This document shows, one piece after another, positions 33,743 through 43,058 of a stretch of 64,000 nucleotides of DNA (the stretch's first letter is position 1; each line of letters opens with the position of its first letter). The position numbers were made by a program, and so were the translations under genes. The notes beneath the pieces were generated by a model. The model worked only from the letters and a program-made list of their open reading frames with translations, was not told where the DNA came from and made no database searches. The stretch comes from CAYNZV01 sp965217095. GTDB lineage: Bacteria > Latescibacterota > UBA2968 > UBA8231. The DNA lies in NCBI GenBank assembly GCA_965217095.1, contig OZ244235.1, forward strand, positions 5,828,001-5,892,000. The letters run 5' to 3'.

Positions 33743-36451
33743 ATGGTGACTCCGATCGAGTTGAAGTGCGAATATGCCGTCAATCCCCTGGGTATCGATG
33801 TGAACCAGCCGCGTTTTTCCTGGGTGCTGGAGGCGGATCGACGCGGGCAACGGCAGTCCGCCTACCAAATCCTGGTCGCTGGCTCCAAAGAGGCCATCGC
33901 TTCCGGTAGCGGCGACAAATGGGACAGTGGCAAGGTAGCATCGGAGGGGTCGGTCAATGTAGTATACGAAGGCGAGACTTTAACCAGCGGTGAAGTGTGC
34001 TGGTGGAAGGTACGGGTGTGGGATGTGGACGACACTCCCGGTCCGTGGAGTGAGGCAGCCACCTTTAGCATGGGCTTGTTGGAGACAGGTGACTGGCAGG
34101 GCAAGTGGATTGCCGCCGCGAAGGAGATCTCTTCCCCGCTTTTGCGCAAGGAGATCGAGCTCGACAAGAAAGTCAAAAAGGCAAATGTCTACATCTCCGG
34201 GCTGGGATACTACGAACTCTACATCAATGGGGAAAGAGTGGGCGATCACGTCCTCGATCCGGGCACGACCTACTACAACAACGACGAGCCGATCGAGTTG
34301 GGCGCGCGCGTGTTGTACGCGACTTACGAGGTGAGCGCTCACCTCCAGGCCGGCGCCAATGCCCTCGGGGTGATGCTGGGCCATGGGTGGTACAGCGCCG
34401 AAGCCGACATTCCCCCCTCGCCCATCCATCGCGAGCCCTACGGCGACCGACCGCGTCTGATCCTGCAGATAGATGTCGAATTCGTCGATGGAGCGCGCGA
34501 GCATATCGCCAGTGACGACACGTGGAAAGTAGCCGGCGGTCCGATCACCTACAACGATTACTGCCACGGCGAAACCTATGACGCGCGCCTGGAAAAACCC
34601 GGCTGGGACAAGCCCGGTTATGATGATTCGGCCTGGGAGCAGGCCTCGTTGGCAGAAGCGCCTGGCGGGGTTATGACCGCGCAGGCGCTGCCGCCGATCC
34701 GGGTGATGAAGACCCTCAAGCCGGTGCGGATACTCCGCCCCAAGGAAGGTACCTATGTCTTTGATTTCGGCCAGCATTTCTGTGGCTGGTGCAGACTGCG
34801 CCTACAGGGACCGGGAGGCGCCCAGGTTAGATTGAAACACGGCGCCTGCGTGTACGACGATGGCACATTGGATGCCAGAAGCAACCTGTTCGATCAGGGT
34901 CGTACCGACCATGTTGCCAGACAGACCGATACCTACATCTTGAAAGGTGAAGGTACCGAGGTGTGGGAGCCGCGCTTTACGCTGCACGGTTTTCGCTATG
35001 TAGAGATCGAGGGCTATCCCGGCGAGCCAGGACCGGACAGCCTGGAGGGACGGGTTGTCTATTCATCGGTGGACACTACCGGTAGTTTTACCTGCTCCAA
35101 TGCCCTGATCAACCAGATTCACCACAACATCTGCTGGACATTTACCAGCAGTATGCAGGGTTTTCCTCAGGATGCGGCGGATCGGGCAGAACGAGTCGGG
35201 TGGTTGGGCGATCCCATAGCGGAAGATTACATCTTCAACTTTGACACCGCCGGCTTCTGGACGAAATGGGCAGACGACTTAAAAGATGCGCAGAAGCCCG
35301 ATGGGGATATTCCTGTTGTCTGCCCACTACACTGGCGCCGCACACATGATGCCTTTAGAACGATGCCTGTATGGAAAAGCACGTATCCGCTCGTCGTCTG
35401 GTACGTCTACGAATTCTACGACGACGAACGCATCCTGGCCACACACTACGACGGCATGGTCAAACTGGTGGAATTCCTGCGCACTAAGTCGACGGATCAT
35501 ATTATTTCTGAGGGTCTCGGCGACCACATGGAGCCCCAGACCGACGGCACCACCAGCCACCGGCCGCTGCACACGCCACCGGCGCTCACCTCGACGGCGT
35601 ATTATTATTTTGACGCCTGGCTCGTGGCCCTCGCAGCCAAGATTCTGGGCAAAAGCGGAGATGCAAGGGATTATGGAAAGCTAGCTGCAGAGATCAAAGA
35701 GGCGTTCAATCGGGAGTTCCTACACAGAGACACTCATCAGTATGCGTCCGGCAGCCAGACGGCCAATGCGCTGCCCCTGGCTCTCGACATGGTCCCCGAA
35801 GACCGGGTCCAGGCGGTTGTGAAGAATCTACTCGACGACATCGCCACGCGGCACAACGGGCACCTGTCGACGGGCTTGATCGGCACCAACGCCCTGGCAC
35901 TCGCCCTGCCCCGGTACGGCGCAGCGGACGTTTTGTACGGCATTGCGACCCGGACCTCCTTTCCAAGCTGGGGCTATCAAATCGAGCGCGGGGCGACTAC
36001 CCTCTGGGAGACCTGGGACGGCAATCCAGAAGAGAAACTGAGCTACAACATGAAGATCTTCGGCAGCATCGACAAGTTCTTCTACAAGGACCTGGCCGGT
36101 ATCCGTCCTGCTGCTCCTGGGTTTCGGCGCATGGTGATCAAGCCATGCGTCGTGGGAGATTTGACCTACGTCAGGGCATCGACGCACACCGTGAGAGGGT
36201 TGGTGGCGGTTGAGTGGAAAAGAGGCGATGCAGCTCTCGATATGAGCGTGACGATCCCGGTCAATAGCCGGGCCGAATTGAACGTCCCGAAGATCGGACT
36301 GCAGAATGTCAGCATCAAAGAGGGCTCCACAACAATCTGGGAAGATGGCACCTATAGCGGCGGAGTTGCAGGTATAGACGGAGGTAGTCAAACGCCCGAC
36401 TATGTGACTTTCGATGTCGGATCTGGATCGTATGATCTCCAATTAGCCTGA
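33743..36451 (+). CDS. alpha-L-rhamnosidase, GH78 (copy 2), stop codon provided by IS
   Basis: The ATG at 33743 is preferred because GGAGAA lies 8 nt upstream and the conserved start (TPIELKCEYAVNPLGIDVNQ) follows. The product has 902 residues. The catalytic-domain motif ADRAERVGWLGDP carries the general acid Glu, and GATTLWETWDGN carries the second Glu region. Compared with copy 1 two residues are missing just after the first motif (GDP-IAEDYI versus GDPGFIAEDYI). The C-terminus ends GSGSYDLQLA, where LA and the TGA come from the IS junction. Copy 1 ends two residues later, so the loss is minor and activity is likely kept. It follows the broken sulfatase by about 70 bp. Confidence 0.92.
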   Translation: MVTPIELKCEYAVNPLGIDVNQPRFSWVLEADRRGQRQSAYQILVAGSKEAIASGSGDKWDSGKVASEGSVNVVYEGETLTSGEVCWWKVRVWDVDDTPGPWSEAATFSMGLLETGDWQGKWIAAAKEISSPLLRKEIELDKKVKKANVYISGLGYYELYINGERVGDHVLDPGTTYYNNDEPIELGARVLYATYEVSAHLQAGANALGVMLGHGWYSAEADIPPSPIHREPYGDRPRLILQIDVEFVDGAREHIASDDTWKVAGGPITYNDYCHGETYDARLEKPGWDKPGYDDSAWEQASLAEAPGGVMTAQALPPIRVMKTLKPVRILRPKEGTYVFDFGQHFCGWCRLRLQGPGGAQVRLKHGACVYDDGTLDARSNLFDQGRTDHVARQTDTYILKGEGTEVWEPRFTLHGFRYVEIEGYPGEPGPDSLEGRVVYSSVDTTGSFTCSNALINQIHHNICWTFTSSMQGFPQDAADRAERVGWLGDPIAEDYIFNFDTAGFWTKWADDLKDAQKPDGDIPVVCPLHWRRTHDAFRTMPVWKSTYPLVVWYVYEFYDDERILATHYDGMVKLVEFLRTKSTDHIISEGLGDHMEPQTDGTTSHRPLHTPPALTSTAYYYFDAWLVALAAKILGKSGDARDYGKLAAEIKEAFNREFLHRDTHQYASGSQTANALPLALDMVPEDRVQAVVKNLLDDIATRHNGHLSTGLIGTNALALALPRYGAADVLYGIATRTSFPSWGYQIERGATTLWETWDGNPEEKLSYNMKIFGSIDKFFYKDLAGIRPAAPGFRRMVIKPCVVGDLTYVRASTHTVRGLVAVEWKRGDAALDMSVTIPVNSRAELNVPKIGLQNVSIKEGSTTIWEDGTYSGGVAGIDGGSQTPDYVTFDVGSGSYDLQLA

Positions 36452-38081
36452 ATAATTCATGAATCCGCACCAAGCGAACGAATTCGGTGCGCTGGTCAAT
36501 GGCTGGACGTTTTGGTAGCGGGTTGATCGAGTGCTGTCGGTCGTCGAGGTGTTGTCTGGGAGATCTGAGCCTCTTTTGGATGTCATTGGGACAGTCGGGT
36601 CCCTTGGTGGATCGTGTGCGTGGATGTAGTGGGACATCGCAAAGCATCATGAGGTGTCGAGGTTGAGGACGACGGTGCGCATCAGATCCTTGAGCGGGTA
36701 TGACGTCGGAAAGTGAAAACGGACCTTGGTGGCTTGCTCCCGCACGCGGGCGCCGATTTTGAGCACCCGGAGTTGGATCGTGTTAAAGTTGGACGTCGTC
36801 CATTGGGTGCCGCGCATGCCAATCTGTTGGATCGTGTGCAGCAGCACGTAGGCCGCGCTGTGCAGGAAGAGGCGAAATTGGTTGGCCGAGAAGCGGTGGC
36901 AGGAGGTGCGGTCGGACTGCAGGTAGGTCTTGTGATTCTTGATGAAGCCTTCCGACCGCCCACGAGCGCAGTAGATCTCCTCATACAGAAACTCGGGAGA
37001 GCGGTTGCGGATATTGGTCACCACGAAGCGCGGGTTGGCTTTGCCTTGTGTGATCTCGGCCTTGTAGATAATCTGGCGCGGTCGGGGCCAGCTCTTGGCC
37101 TGATACTCGAAGCGGTCAAAAAGCCGCACCGGTTCATCGCTCTGCTCGGCCAGCGCCGCCACCAGCTCCATCAGCGGTTCGCCGAGTGCCTTGAGCTTGT
37201 TGTTGATCGCCTGTCCCAGAATGAAATCAATACCGTATCCGTCGCACAGGTCGTGCACCTCAGGGGTGCTGAAGTGTGAGTCGCCTCGTAAGGTGATCTT
37301 CGTCTTCGGCCACACCATGATCAAATGATCCAACACGCGTTTGAGGATGGCTGCCGCCTCTCGGCCTCGCATTCTACGACCGGGTCGCAGCAGCGTCGTG
37401 ATCAATTTGCCCGACTCCCCTTCGTAGAGATGGACCGGAAGGTAGCAATACTCGTCATAGTAGGCATGGAACAACGTGAGTTGCTGGGCGCCGTGTGCCG
37501 GATCGTCCGTGTCGTCGATGTCGATGGTGAGCTTCTTGGGCGGCTGGTCGTAAGACTCGATGAATATTTCCAGCAAAGCGAGCCCGATGCGATACAGATC
37601 CGAGCGGCTGACACTGTTTTCCAAACGAGACATGGTTGGTTGACTGGCCAAATCGTCTCCCGTCAGAGGCAGACGGTCGCACGCGGTTTTCAGACCCGGA
37701 TCGCAACGCAGGTCGTCACTGTCATTGGCGTCCTCGTAGCCACAGGCGATCTGGAATACGCGCTGCCGGATGAGGTCAGTATACGTATGGTCGATATAGC
37801 TTTGATGTCGACGATCCGACATCGCCGCCACGATTCGGTCGACGATCCCGGTGCGGGCTTCCGCTTGTCGCAGAAGCAGGGCGCCCCCATCACTGGTGGT
37901 CATGCCACCGTCAAAATCAGCTTCGATCTTTTTGCCCGAGATGTTTGCAAACGATAGCGCGATCTGCGAAGTTTCCATCTGCGGTGGCCCTCTTGATTGG
38001 TTGTTGTTTGTGGGTAACCCTAACGTAGGGCAAAACAACCAGTTGTACAGAGGCTCACCGCATTTTTATGAATAATTCAGG
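36447..38081 (-). mobile_element. IS1380-family insertion sequence, copy 2 (1635 bp)
   Basis: It has the same length, inverted repeats (CCTGAATAATTCAT and its complement) and orientation as copy 1, with one visible base difference (36795). Unlike copy 1 the flanks do not form a direct repeat: the left flank is TTAG, the right flank CTAA. The left flank is the end of a rhamnosidase gene, and the right flank is the tail of an unrelated alpha/beta-hydrolase gene. This fits recombination between two IS copies with loss of the DNA between them. Confidence 0.92.
36647..37978 (-). CDS. IS1380-type DDE transposase, copy 2
   Basis: It is identical to copy 1 except for one residue (Thr for Met in GTQWTTSNFN). 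The start is METSQIALS at 37978 behind GAGGG. The catalytic residues (IDIDD, RGDSHF, RSEGFIKNHK) are all present. An intact frame in both copies suggests recent spread and a transposase able to act on either copy. Confidence 0.92.
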   Translation of the reverse strand: METSQIALSFANISGKKIEADFDGGMTTSDGGALLLRQAEARTGIVDRIVAAMSDRRHQSYIDHTYTDLIRQRVFQIACGYEDANDSDDLRCDPGLKTACDRLPLTGDDLASQPTMSRLENSVSRSDLYRIGLALLEIFIESYDQPPKKLTIDIDDTDDPAHGAQQLTLFHAYYDEYCYLPVHLYEGESGKLITTLLRPGRRMRGREAAAILKRVLDHLIMVWPKTKITLRGDSHFSTPEVHDLCDGYGIDFILGQAINNKLKALGEPLMELVAALAEQSDEPVRLFDRFEYQAKSWPRPRQIIYKAEITQGKANPRFVVTNIRNRSPEFLYEEIYCARGRSEGFIKNHKTYLQSDRTSCHRFSANQFRLFLHSAAYVLLHTIQQIGMRGTQWTTSNFNTIQLRVLKIGARVREQATKVRFHFPTSYPLKDLMRTVVLNLDTS

Positions 38082-38267
38082 CTAACATCCGGCAAAAATG
38101 AAGAAGGATTGATAGATCTTCATAAGGATCTGGCGACTCGTTCAAGCAACAGCAAACTGATTGTCGCGTCCGAGAGTGGCCATTACATCCACTGCGATCA
38201 GCCTGAGTTGGTTGTTGAGGCAATTCTCGAGGTAGTCGAGGCGGTACAAACCGGCACGGCCCTGTAA
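38082..38267 (+). pseudogene. C-terminal fragment of an alpha/beta hydrolase
   Basis: The frame emerges directly from the IS right end and reads LIDLHKDLATRSSNSKLIVA, then SESGHYIHCDQPELVVEAIL, and stops at TAA 38265. This matches the C-terminus of alpha/beta hydrolases, where the catalytic His is in SGHYIH. About 60 codons remain of a usual 270-300. The 5' part is absent from the window, so it was lost or moved when the IS rearrangement happened. Confidence 0.75.
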
Positions 38268-38272
38268 CGCGG

Positions 38273-41257
38273 ATGCCAATGAGACGAGCCAAAAATGCCA
38301 ATCTGTCGAGCGATCTACGTTTTGGCAGTCTATGCTTCCTGAATCTCTATCTACTACCCAGACTGCGCCGTGCCGGCATCGTGCTGGTCCTGTTGATCGG
38401 GTGTTCCTTAGCCGGGTGCGCTGCACCTTCGGGCCAACTATTCGTTGAGGCTCCGCTCCCCTCGGACTCGGAGGAGTTCGGCCTCGTCAAGCAGGCCAAA
38501 CCCTTGCGCTCCATCGGCAAGGTGAAGGTTCTCGTAATCTTCGCCAAATTCAAGGACGAAAAGGGCGATTGGGCCCCTGACTATGCCGAAAAGCTTCTGG
38601 ACCCTGACTACGAAGGTAGTTTCGCCCATTTCTTCCGCACCATGTCTTTTGGGCAGCTAGAGGTTGGGGGTGCTGTGCTGCCTAAGCGATATTCCTCGGA
38701 TCGGCCGGGTTCCGCCTATCTTGCCCGACCCCCAGGGGGGACGGGCAGTTTCGGCGAGTTTGTGCGGGAGATTCTTGGCAAAGTCGACGCGGATGTCGAT
38801 TTGAGCCAGTTCGACAGCGACGGCCCGGACGGCATCCCCAATTCCGGCGATGACGACGGCCGCGTGGATTACGTCCTGGTCAATGTCCTGTCGGCCCCGA
38901 CGGATTTCATTACCAAGGGAGCTGACGGCATCAGCCAGCTCGGGGGATTCACCGACGACTACTCTTCCGCGATGGATACCTCCGCCAACGGCAAGCCCAT
39001 GCGCATCAGCTACAAGGACTACCACGGAGCCATTCAGGAGGAAGGCAACTTCGCCCAGACCGTGGGTGTCATGGCGCACGAGTTCGGTCACGGGTTGGGT
39101 CTGCCCGACCTCTACGACAAGACGGTAACCCCGCCTGAAGAAGACAGTGGCGGGATCGGCAAATGGGGGTTGATGGGCTGGGGAGCCCACGGCTGGGGTG
39201 GCAACGCTGGACCCGTACCGTTCTGCGCCTGGAGCCTCGAGCAACTGGGCTGGATTGGTCGCGACAACGAACGCCTGGTGGAGGTGCGAGAGGACCAGGC
39301 TGGTCTGGCTATCACCGACCTGTTCCGGCAAGGCCATATCTTCAAGATCATTCTGCGAAACCATTTTACTGATCCCCATGGGTACTATCCGCTCTTTAGC
39401 CAGGAGTATCTGCTCCTTGAGCACCGGGTCCGCGGCGCCCACTACTACGATCTCAATCTGCCCGCCGAGGGGTTGCTGGTCTGGCACGTCCGAGCGGCCG
39501 GCCCGAGCAACGATGATGAAACGAACAAAATGGTAGATCTGGTCTGCGCCGACGGACTCTACGCGGACGCCGGTTATCCGCTGGGACGCGCCGCCGACCC
39601 GCACAGCGGCCGCGACAACCTCGATTTCTGGGCGCACGGTGACGAGTATAAAGGCGATTATGGAGGCAATCTCGGCGATTCCACCGATCCGTTCGACGGT
39701 GTTCATTATACCCGCCTGGATCTTCGCTCGAATCCTTCTATCGATATCGGGCGCTTCCTATCGGCGGCCAGCACCGGCCCGGCAGTGACGAATATGCGCC
39801 GCGACCAAGACGCCATGGTGGTGGACATCGCCGTGCCGCGCTGGGCCGGGACCCTCACCGACAGTGTCCATTGGGTAGGAGATATTCTGATCGACGGGAA
39901 TCTGACCGTTGCTCCGGGAGCAAAGTTAACCATCTACTCTCAAACACGGGTGCGCATAGCCGGCAGCGATCCGCTTGAGAGCCGACGAGACCCCAGGCGA
40001 TGCGAGCTCTACGTCGAAGGGGATTTGCAGATTCACACCCGCAAGTTTCAACGCGCATACGTCGAGGGCGCCACGCCCCAAACCAAGAGTGAAATGGTTA
40101 AACCCCAACCTGTGGTCTTCGAGGCCATGGTGCCCGGCGATACCTGGTACGGCATTTTCTCCGCCGAGTCAGGCCAGGTCGACGCGCCGGACGGGAGTTT
40201 CGAACTCCGCGATACGGAGTATGGTTTTCTGGACTACAGCGATTTGTCCAACGTGGCCACCGTTATCGACGAGGCACCCGTCCAAGAGTCGGCGACACCG
40301 TTCGCGCTGCTGCCGAACTACCCCAATCCCTTCGACCAGAGCACCACCATCCCCTACACCCTTGCCGCCATGGCGCCGGTGCGCCTGGTCGTCTACAACA
40401 GCTTGGGGCAAACGGTGCGCACCCTGGTTGACGACGATCAGTCAGCAGGGCGGCAGGACGTGGTGTGGAACGGTCAGGATGAGAGCGGCCAGCCGGTGGC
40501 CAGTGGCCTGTATCTGTATCGCCTGGAAATCCCCGAGCACTATTCGGCCAACGGCAAGATGATGCTCCTGGGTTCGGGAATGGCTCAACTTTCCGCCCTC
40601 GACTCCACCCTGCGGGCTCAGGGCAGCGACTGGTCTCTGGTAGCCGACGACATGACCAGGGCGTCAGCTCCCGTCTTCGGATTCGTCGCTGAACCCTCGA
40701 TGGCTCAAGCCGCTTTTACCACCGGCGAGCTGTGGACCAAACTGAACGTCTTGAAGCGGTACAGCCAGGATCCGCAGGGCGCGCGCAAGCAAGCGCAACA
40801 CCTGGGAGAGCTGCTCGGTCACTTCGACCCGACCCCAGCGCAACGCCGCGCGGTTGAAAGCTCGCCTCACCAATTGCGTGCCGGCACTGAGTCTGCTGTG
40901 GAGGTCGCCGAGCGATTCGATCAGGTCAGCCAGACCCTTGCCCGGCTCATCCAGGGCCACGGCGAGGAAGCCGCCCTCTATTTTTACCTGGGCAAGTGGC
41001 TGCAGACCCTTAGGGCTGCTGGTCTGACCGCTTTGTCCCTAAGCGTGCCGTTATCGACCGTCACGGATCTGTCGATAAACACGAGCACCTGCGCCTACAT
41101 GGACGAATCTTTACGCGCGCTCGAGGCGGGTGAAGGGCTTCTGGCCGAGTTGAGTCGGCTGACGGTCCTGCTGGAATCAAACCCCTCGGGCCGGCGAGCA
41201 ATCCGTGAATTGCTCAATATCATCGAAGACATGGCCGAACCTCTAACCATTCGCTAA
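38273..41257 (+). CDS. M6-family metalloprotease (immune inhibitor A-like) lipoprotein with FlgD-like module
   Basis: This is a predicted surface zinc protease. The leader ends in a lipobox (IGCSLAGC-A). The catalytic motif is HEFGHGLGLPDLYD at about residues 269-282 (two His and the Asp as zinc ligands, with the catalytic Glu), the M6 signature. The prodomain-like part before it includes KVKVLVIFAKFKD. A calcium-type DSDGPDGIPNSGDDDGRVDY loop lies near residue 182. A FlgD/Por-type Ig module occupies about 675-765 (LLPNYPNPFDQSTTIPYTLA, VVYNSLGQTV). Unusually, about 230 helical residues follow it, so the module is internal and cannot act as a normal terminal sorting signal. It precedes the next protease gene by 34 bp. 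Confidence 0.88.
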   Translation: MPMRRAKNANLSSDLRFGSLCFLNLYLLPRLRRAGIVLVLLIGCSLAGCAAPSGQLFVEAPLPSDSEEFGLVKQAKPLRSIGKVKVLVIFAKFKDEKGDWAPDYAEKLLDPDYEGSFAHFFRTMSFGQLEVGGAVLPKRYSSDRPGSAYLARPPGGTGSFGEFVREILGKVDADVDLSQFDSDGPDGIPNSGDDDGRVDYVLVNVLSAPTDFITKGADGISQLGGFTDDYSSAMDTSANGKPMRISYKDYHGAIQEEGNFAQTVGVMAHEFGHGLGLPDLYDKTVTPPEEDSGGIGKWGLMGWGAHGWGGNAGPVPFCAWSLEQLGWIGRDNERLVEVREDQAGLAITDLFRQGHIFKIILRNHFTDPHGYYPLFSQEYLLLEHRVRGAHYYDLNLPAEGLLVWHVRAAGPSNDDETNKMVDLVCADGLYADAGYPLGRAADPHSGRDNLDFWAHGDEYKGDYGGNLGDSTDPFDGVHYTRLDLRSNPSIDIGRFLSAASTGPAVTNMRRDQDAMVVDIAVPRWAGTLTDSVHWVGDILIDGNLTVAPGAKLTIYSQTRVRIAGSDPLESRRDPRRCELYVEGDLQIHTRKFQRAYVEGATPQTKSEMVKPQPVVFEAMVPGDTWYGIFSAESGQVDAPDGSFELRDTEYGFLDYSDLSNVATVIDEAPVQESATPFALLPNYPNPFDQSTTIPYTLAAMAPVRLVVYNSLGQTVRTLVDDDQSAGRQDVVWNGQDESGQPVASGLYLYRLEIPEHYSANGKMMLLGSGMAQLSALDSTLRAQGSDWSLVADDMTRASAPVFGFVAEPSMAQAAFTTGELWTKLNVLKRYSQDPQGARKQAQHLGELLGHFDPTPAQRRAVESSPHQLRAGTESAVEVAERFDQVSQTLARLIQGHGEEAALYFYLGKWLQTLRAAGLTALSLSVPLSTVTDLSINTSTCAYMDESLRALEAGEGLLAELSRLTVLLESNPSGRRAIRELLNIIEDMAEPLTIR

Positions 41258-41291
41258 CAGACCCGTCCAGACGCCCTCGATCAGGTGTTCC

Positions 41292-42968
41292 TTGATCTAT
41301 CTCTCGTATGTCAGCCTCGTCGTTTTGATTCTGCTGTCTGGTTCCAGCGAGGCTGGGCGACAGCTTGACAGTCTCGCCCCAACCCACCCGAAATACATGA
41401 CGACGAAGCAGGTCTTCAACGATCTGGTTCGCGCCATCGGAGATGGGCGAACCAAACCGGCCCTGCGAGTTCAACCCGAATATGCGGGCGGTACTAGAGC
41501 GGCATGGTTCACCCCCAAGCTCAACGTCGTGACGATAGACGAGCGTTTCTACGATCTCTGTGTGTCACTCGGACCGGACTCACTGGATGCCCTTGCCGCC
41601 GTTCTTGGACACGAGCTGGCACATTATTACAAGGACCACGCATGGAGTGGTGACTTCAGCAGTACCTTCGGCGAGCTCGATATCGGTCGTGCGATCGCCA
41701 TGCTCGAGTTCAAGCCGGGTACCAGAGAGAGGCTGGAGACGGAGGCTGACCAATTCGGCGGATTCTACGGTTTTGTGGCCGGCTATAACACACTAGGCAC
41801 CGCGACTAAGATGCTGGAGGCAGTCTACCGCGAGTACGGTCTCGAAGAAAAACTTGAGGGGTACGCTGCGCTGGCTGAGAGGCAGGCCATTGCAGAGATG
41901 TCGCTGGCGCAGTTGCGAGAGCTTATTCCCGTATTCGACGCAGGCAACCGTCTCCTCCTCATAGCCAAGTACGAAGAGGCGGCTCGATGCTTTGACTGGA
42001 TCGGGCGAACCTTCGGGAGCCGGGAGATTCTCAACAACCGCGGTGTGGCACGGACCCTCGATGCAGTGAGACTGTTTCCAAAGGGTGAGTTGCGTTTCGC
42101 GTACCCGGTCGAGCTCGATCCGAGTACGCGGCTTCGAGGTGGGCAAAAGGCATCAGTATCCGAACCGCTGGATCTTGAGGCACTGGAGTCTATGCAGCGG
42201 CGCCAGACCTTGCTGGATGAGGCGGCAGACCTGTTTGACCAGGCCAGCAGCCGGGACGCCAATTACGCTACCGCTTGGATCAATAGAGCTTGTGTAGCCG
42301 ATATGCAGGGCGAGTCTGAGGATGCGCTGTTTTTCGCGGACAAGGCGATTAGAATGGCCGGCAAGAATGTAAAACTGCCATCGCTTGGCAACGCGCTGAT
42401 CGCGCGTGGAATTGCCTATGCTCGCGGCGTCCCGCCGGATGAGGAGCAAGCGCGCAGGGATTTCGAAAAGGCTCTAAGCAGCAACCCGGCTCTGGCACAG
42501 TTCAACATCGACGTTTTGACGGGCAGCTCGCCGGTTGTTTGTAACTCAAAGGCGAAATCGCATGGGAAGAACAAGGAAACGATCGACAAACTTACTGTTG
42601 AAGAGATCAGCGACCGCACCGCCGGATCGCCCGACGTCATCGCGACACTACCCCGCGTCAGCCGCAGTCAGCCGTTTGTGGCAATCTCCGCCAAGCAGAC
42701 AACTGGTTGGAGTGGGCTGACGGTCGAGATTGGTTACACCATGATTGCTTTCGCCGAGACACGCGATGATTATGAAGGGCACACGGCTCGGGGGTTGAAG
42801 GTCGGTCAGTCGCTTGGAGAGATGCGACAGGCGTACGGTCAGTCAGCCAGAGACCTGGCAGGCTCGCGGTCAACGTATCACGTGTACGATGATTACGGAA
42901 TCATCTTCTATTCCAAAGAGGATAGTGTGCAAGGCTGGATCACCTACATGATCGACTGGCAAGAGTGA
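41292..42968 (+). CDS. HExxH zinc protease (M48-like) with TPR-like region
   Basis: A TTG start gives a signal peptide (MIYLSYVSLVVLILLSGSSE). Residues about 107-111 hold the zinc motif in VLGHELAHYYKDH, and the third ligand is likely in ERLETEADQFGGFYG (about 148-155), the arrangement of M48-type peptidases. The central part (about 190-400) contains TPR-like helices (AADLFDQASSRDANYATAWI). The C-terminal 120 residues form an unassigned domain (MIAFAETRDDYEGHTARGLK). It is 34 bp after the M6 protease gene and 90 bp before the propeller/transglutaminase gene, all on the same strand, so a three-gene operon is likely. Confidence 0.8.
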   Translation: MIYLSYVSLVVLILLSGSSEAGRQLDSLAPTHPKYMTTKQVFNDLVRAIGDGRTKPALRVQPEYAGGTRAAWFTPKLNVVTIDERFYDLCVSLGPDSLDALAAVLGHELAHYYKDHAWSGDFSSTFGELDIGRAIAMLEFKPGTRERLETEADQFGGFYGFVAGYNTLGTATKMLEAVYREYGLEEKLEGYAALAERQAIAEMSLAQLRELIPVFDAGNRLLLIAKYEEAARCFDWIGRTFGSREILNNRGVARTLDAVRLFPKGELRFAYPVELDPSTRLRGGQKASVSEPLDLEALESMQRRQTLLDEAADLFDQASSRDANYATAWINRACVADMQGESEDALFFADKAIRMAGKNVKLPSLGNALIARGIAYARGVPPDEEQARRDFEKALSSNPALAQFNIDVLTGSSPVVCNSKAKSHGKNKETIDKLTVEEISDRTAGSPDVIATLPRVSRSQPFVAISAKQTTGWSGLTVEIGYTMIAFAETRDDYEGHTARGLKVGQSLGEMRQAYGQSARDLAGSRSTYHVYDDYGIIFYSKEDSVQGWITYMIDWQE

Positions 42969-43058
42969 CTCGATCCATAAAGGCACGGCCGCCCTGGCGT
43001 CCCTGACAACTGATAGCGTCAAAACGCGTCTCAAATGGTCCACGGAGGCAGGATCACC

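Noticed and set aside
8426..38081. Composite transposon carrying the glycan genes
   Set aside because: The enclosed DNA includes pyrF and tRNA-Pro, and the outer flanks do not share a target duplication. The two copies are separate insertions or rearrangements.
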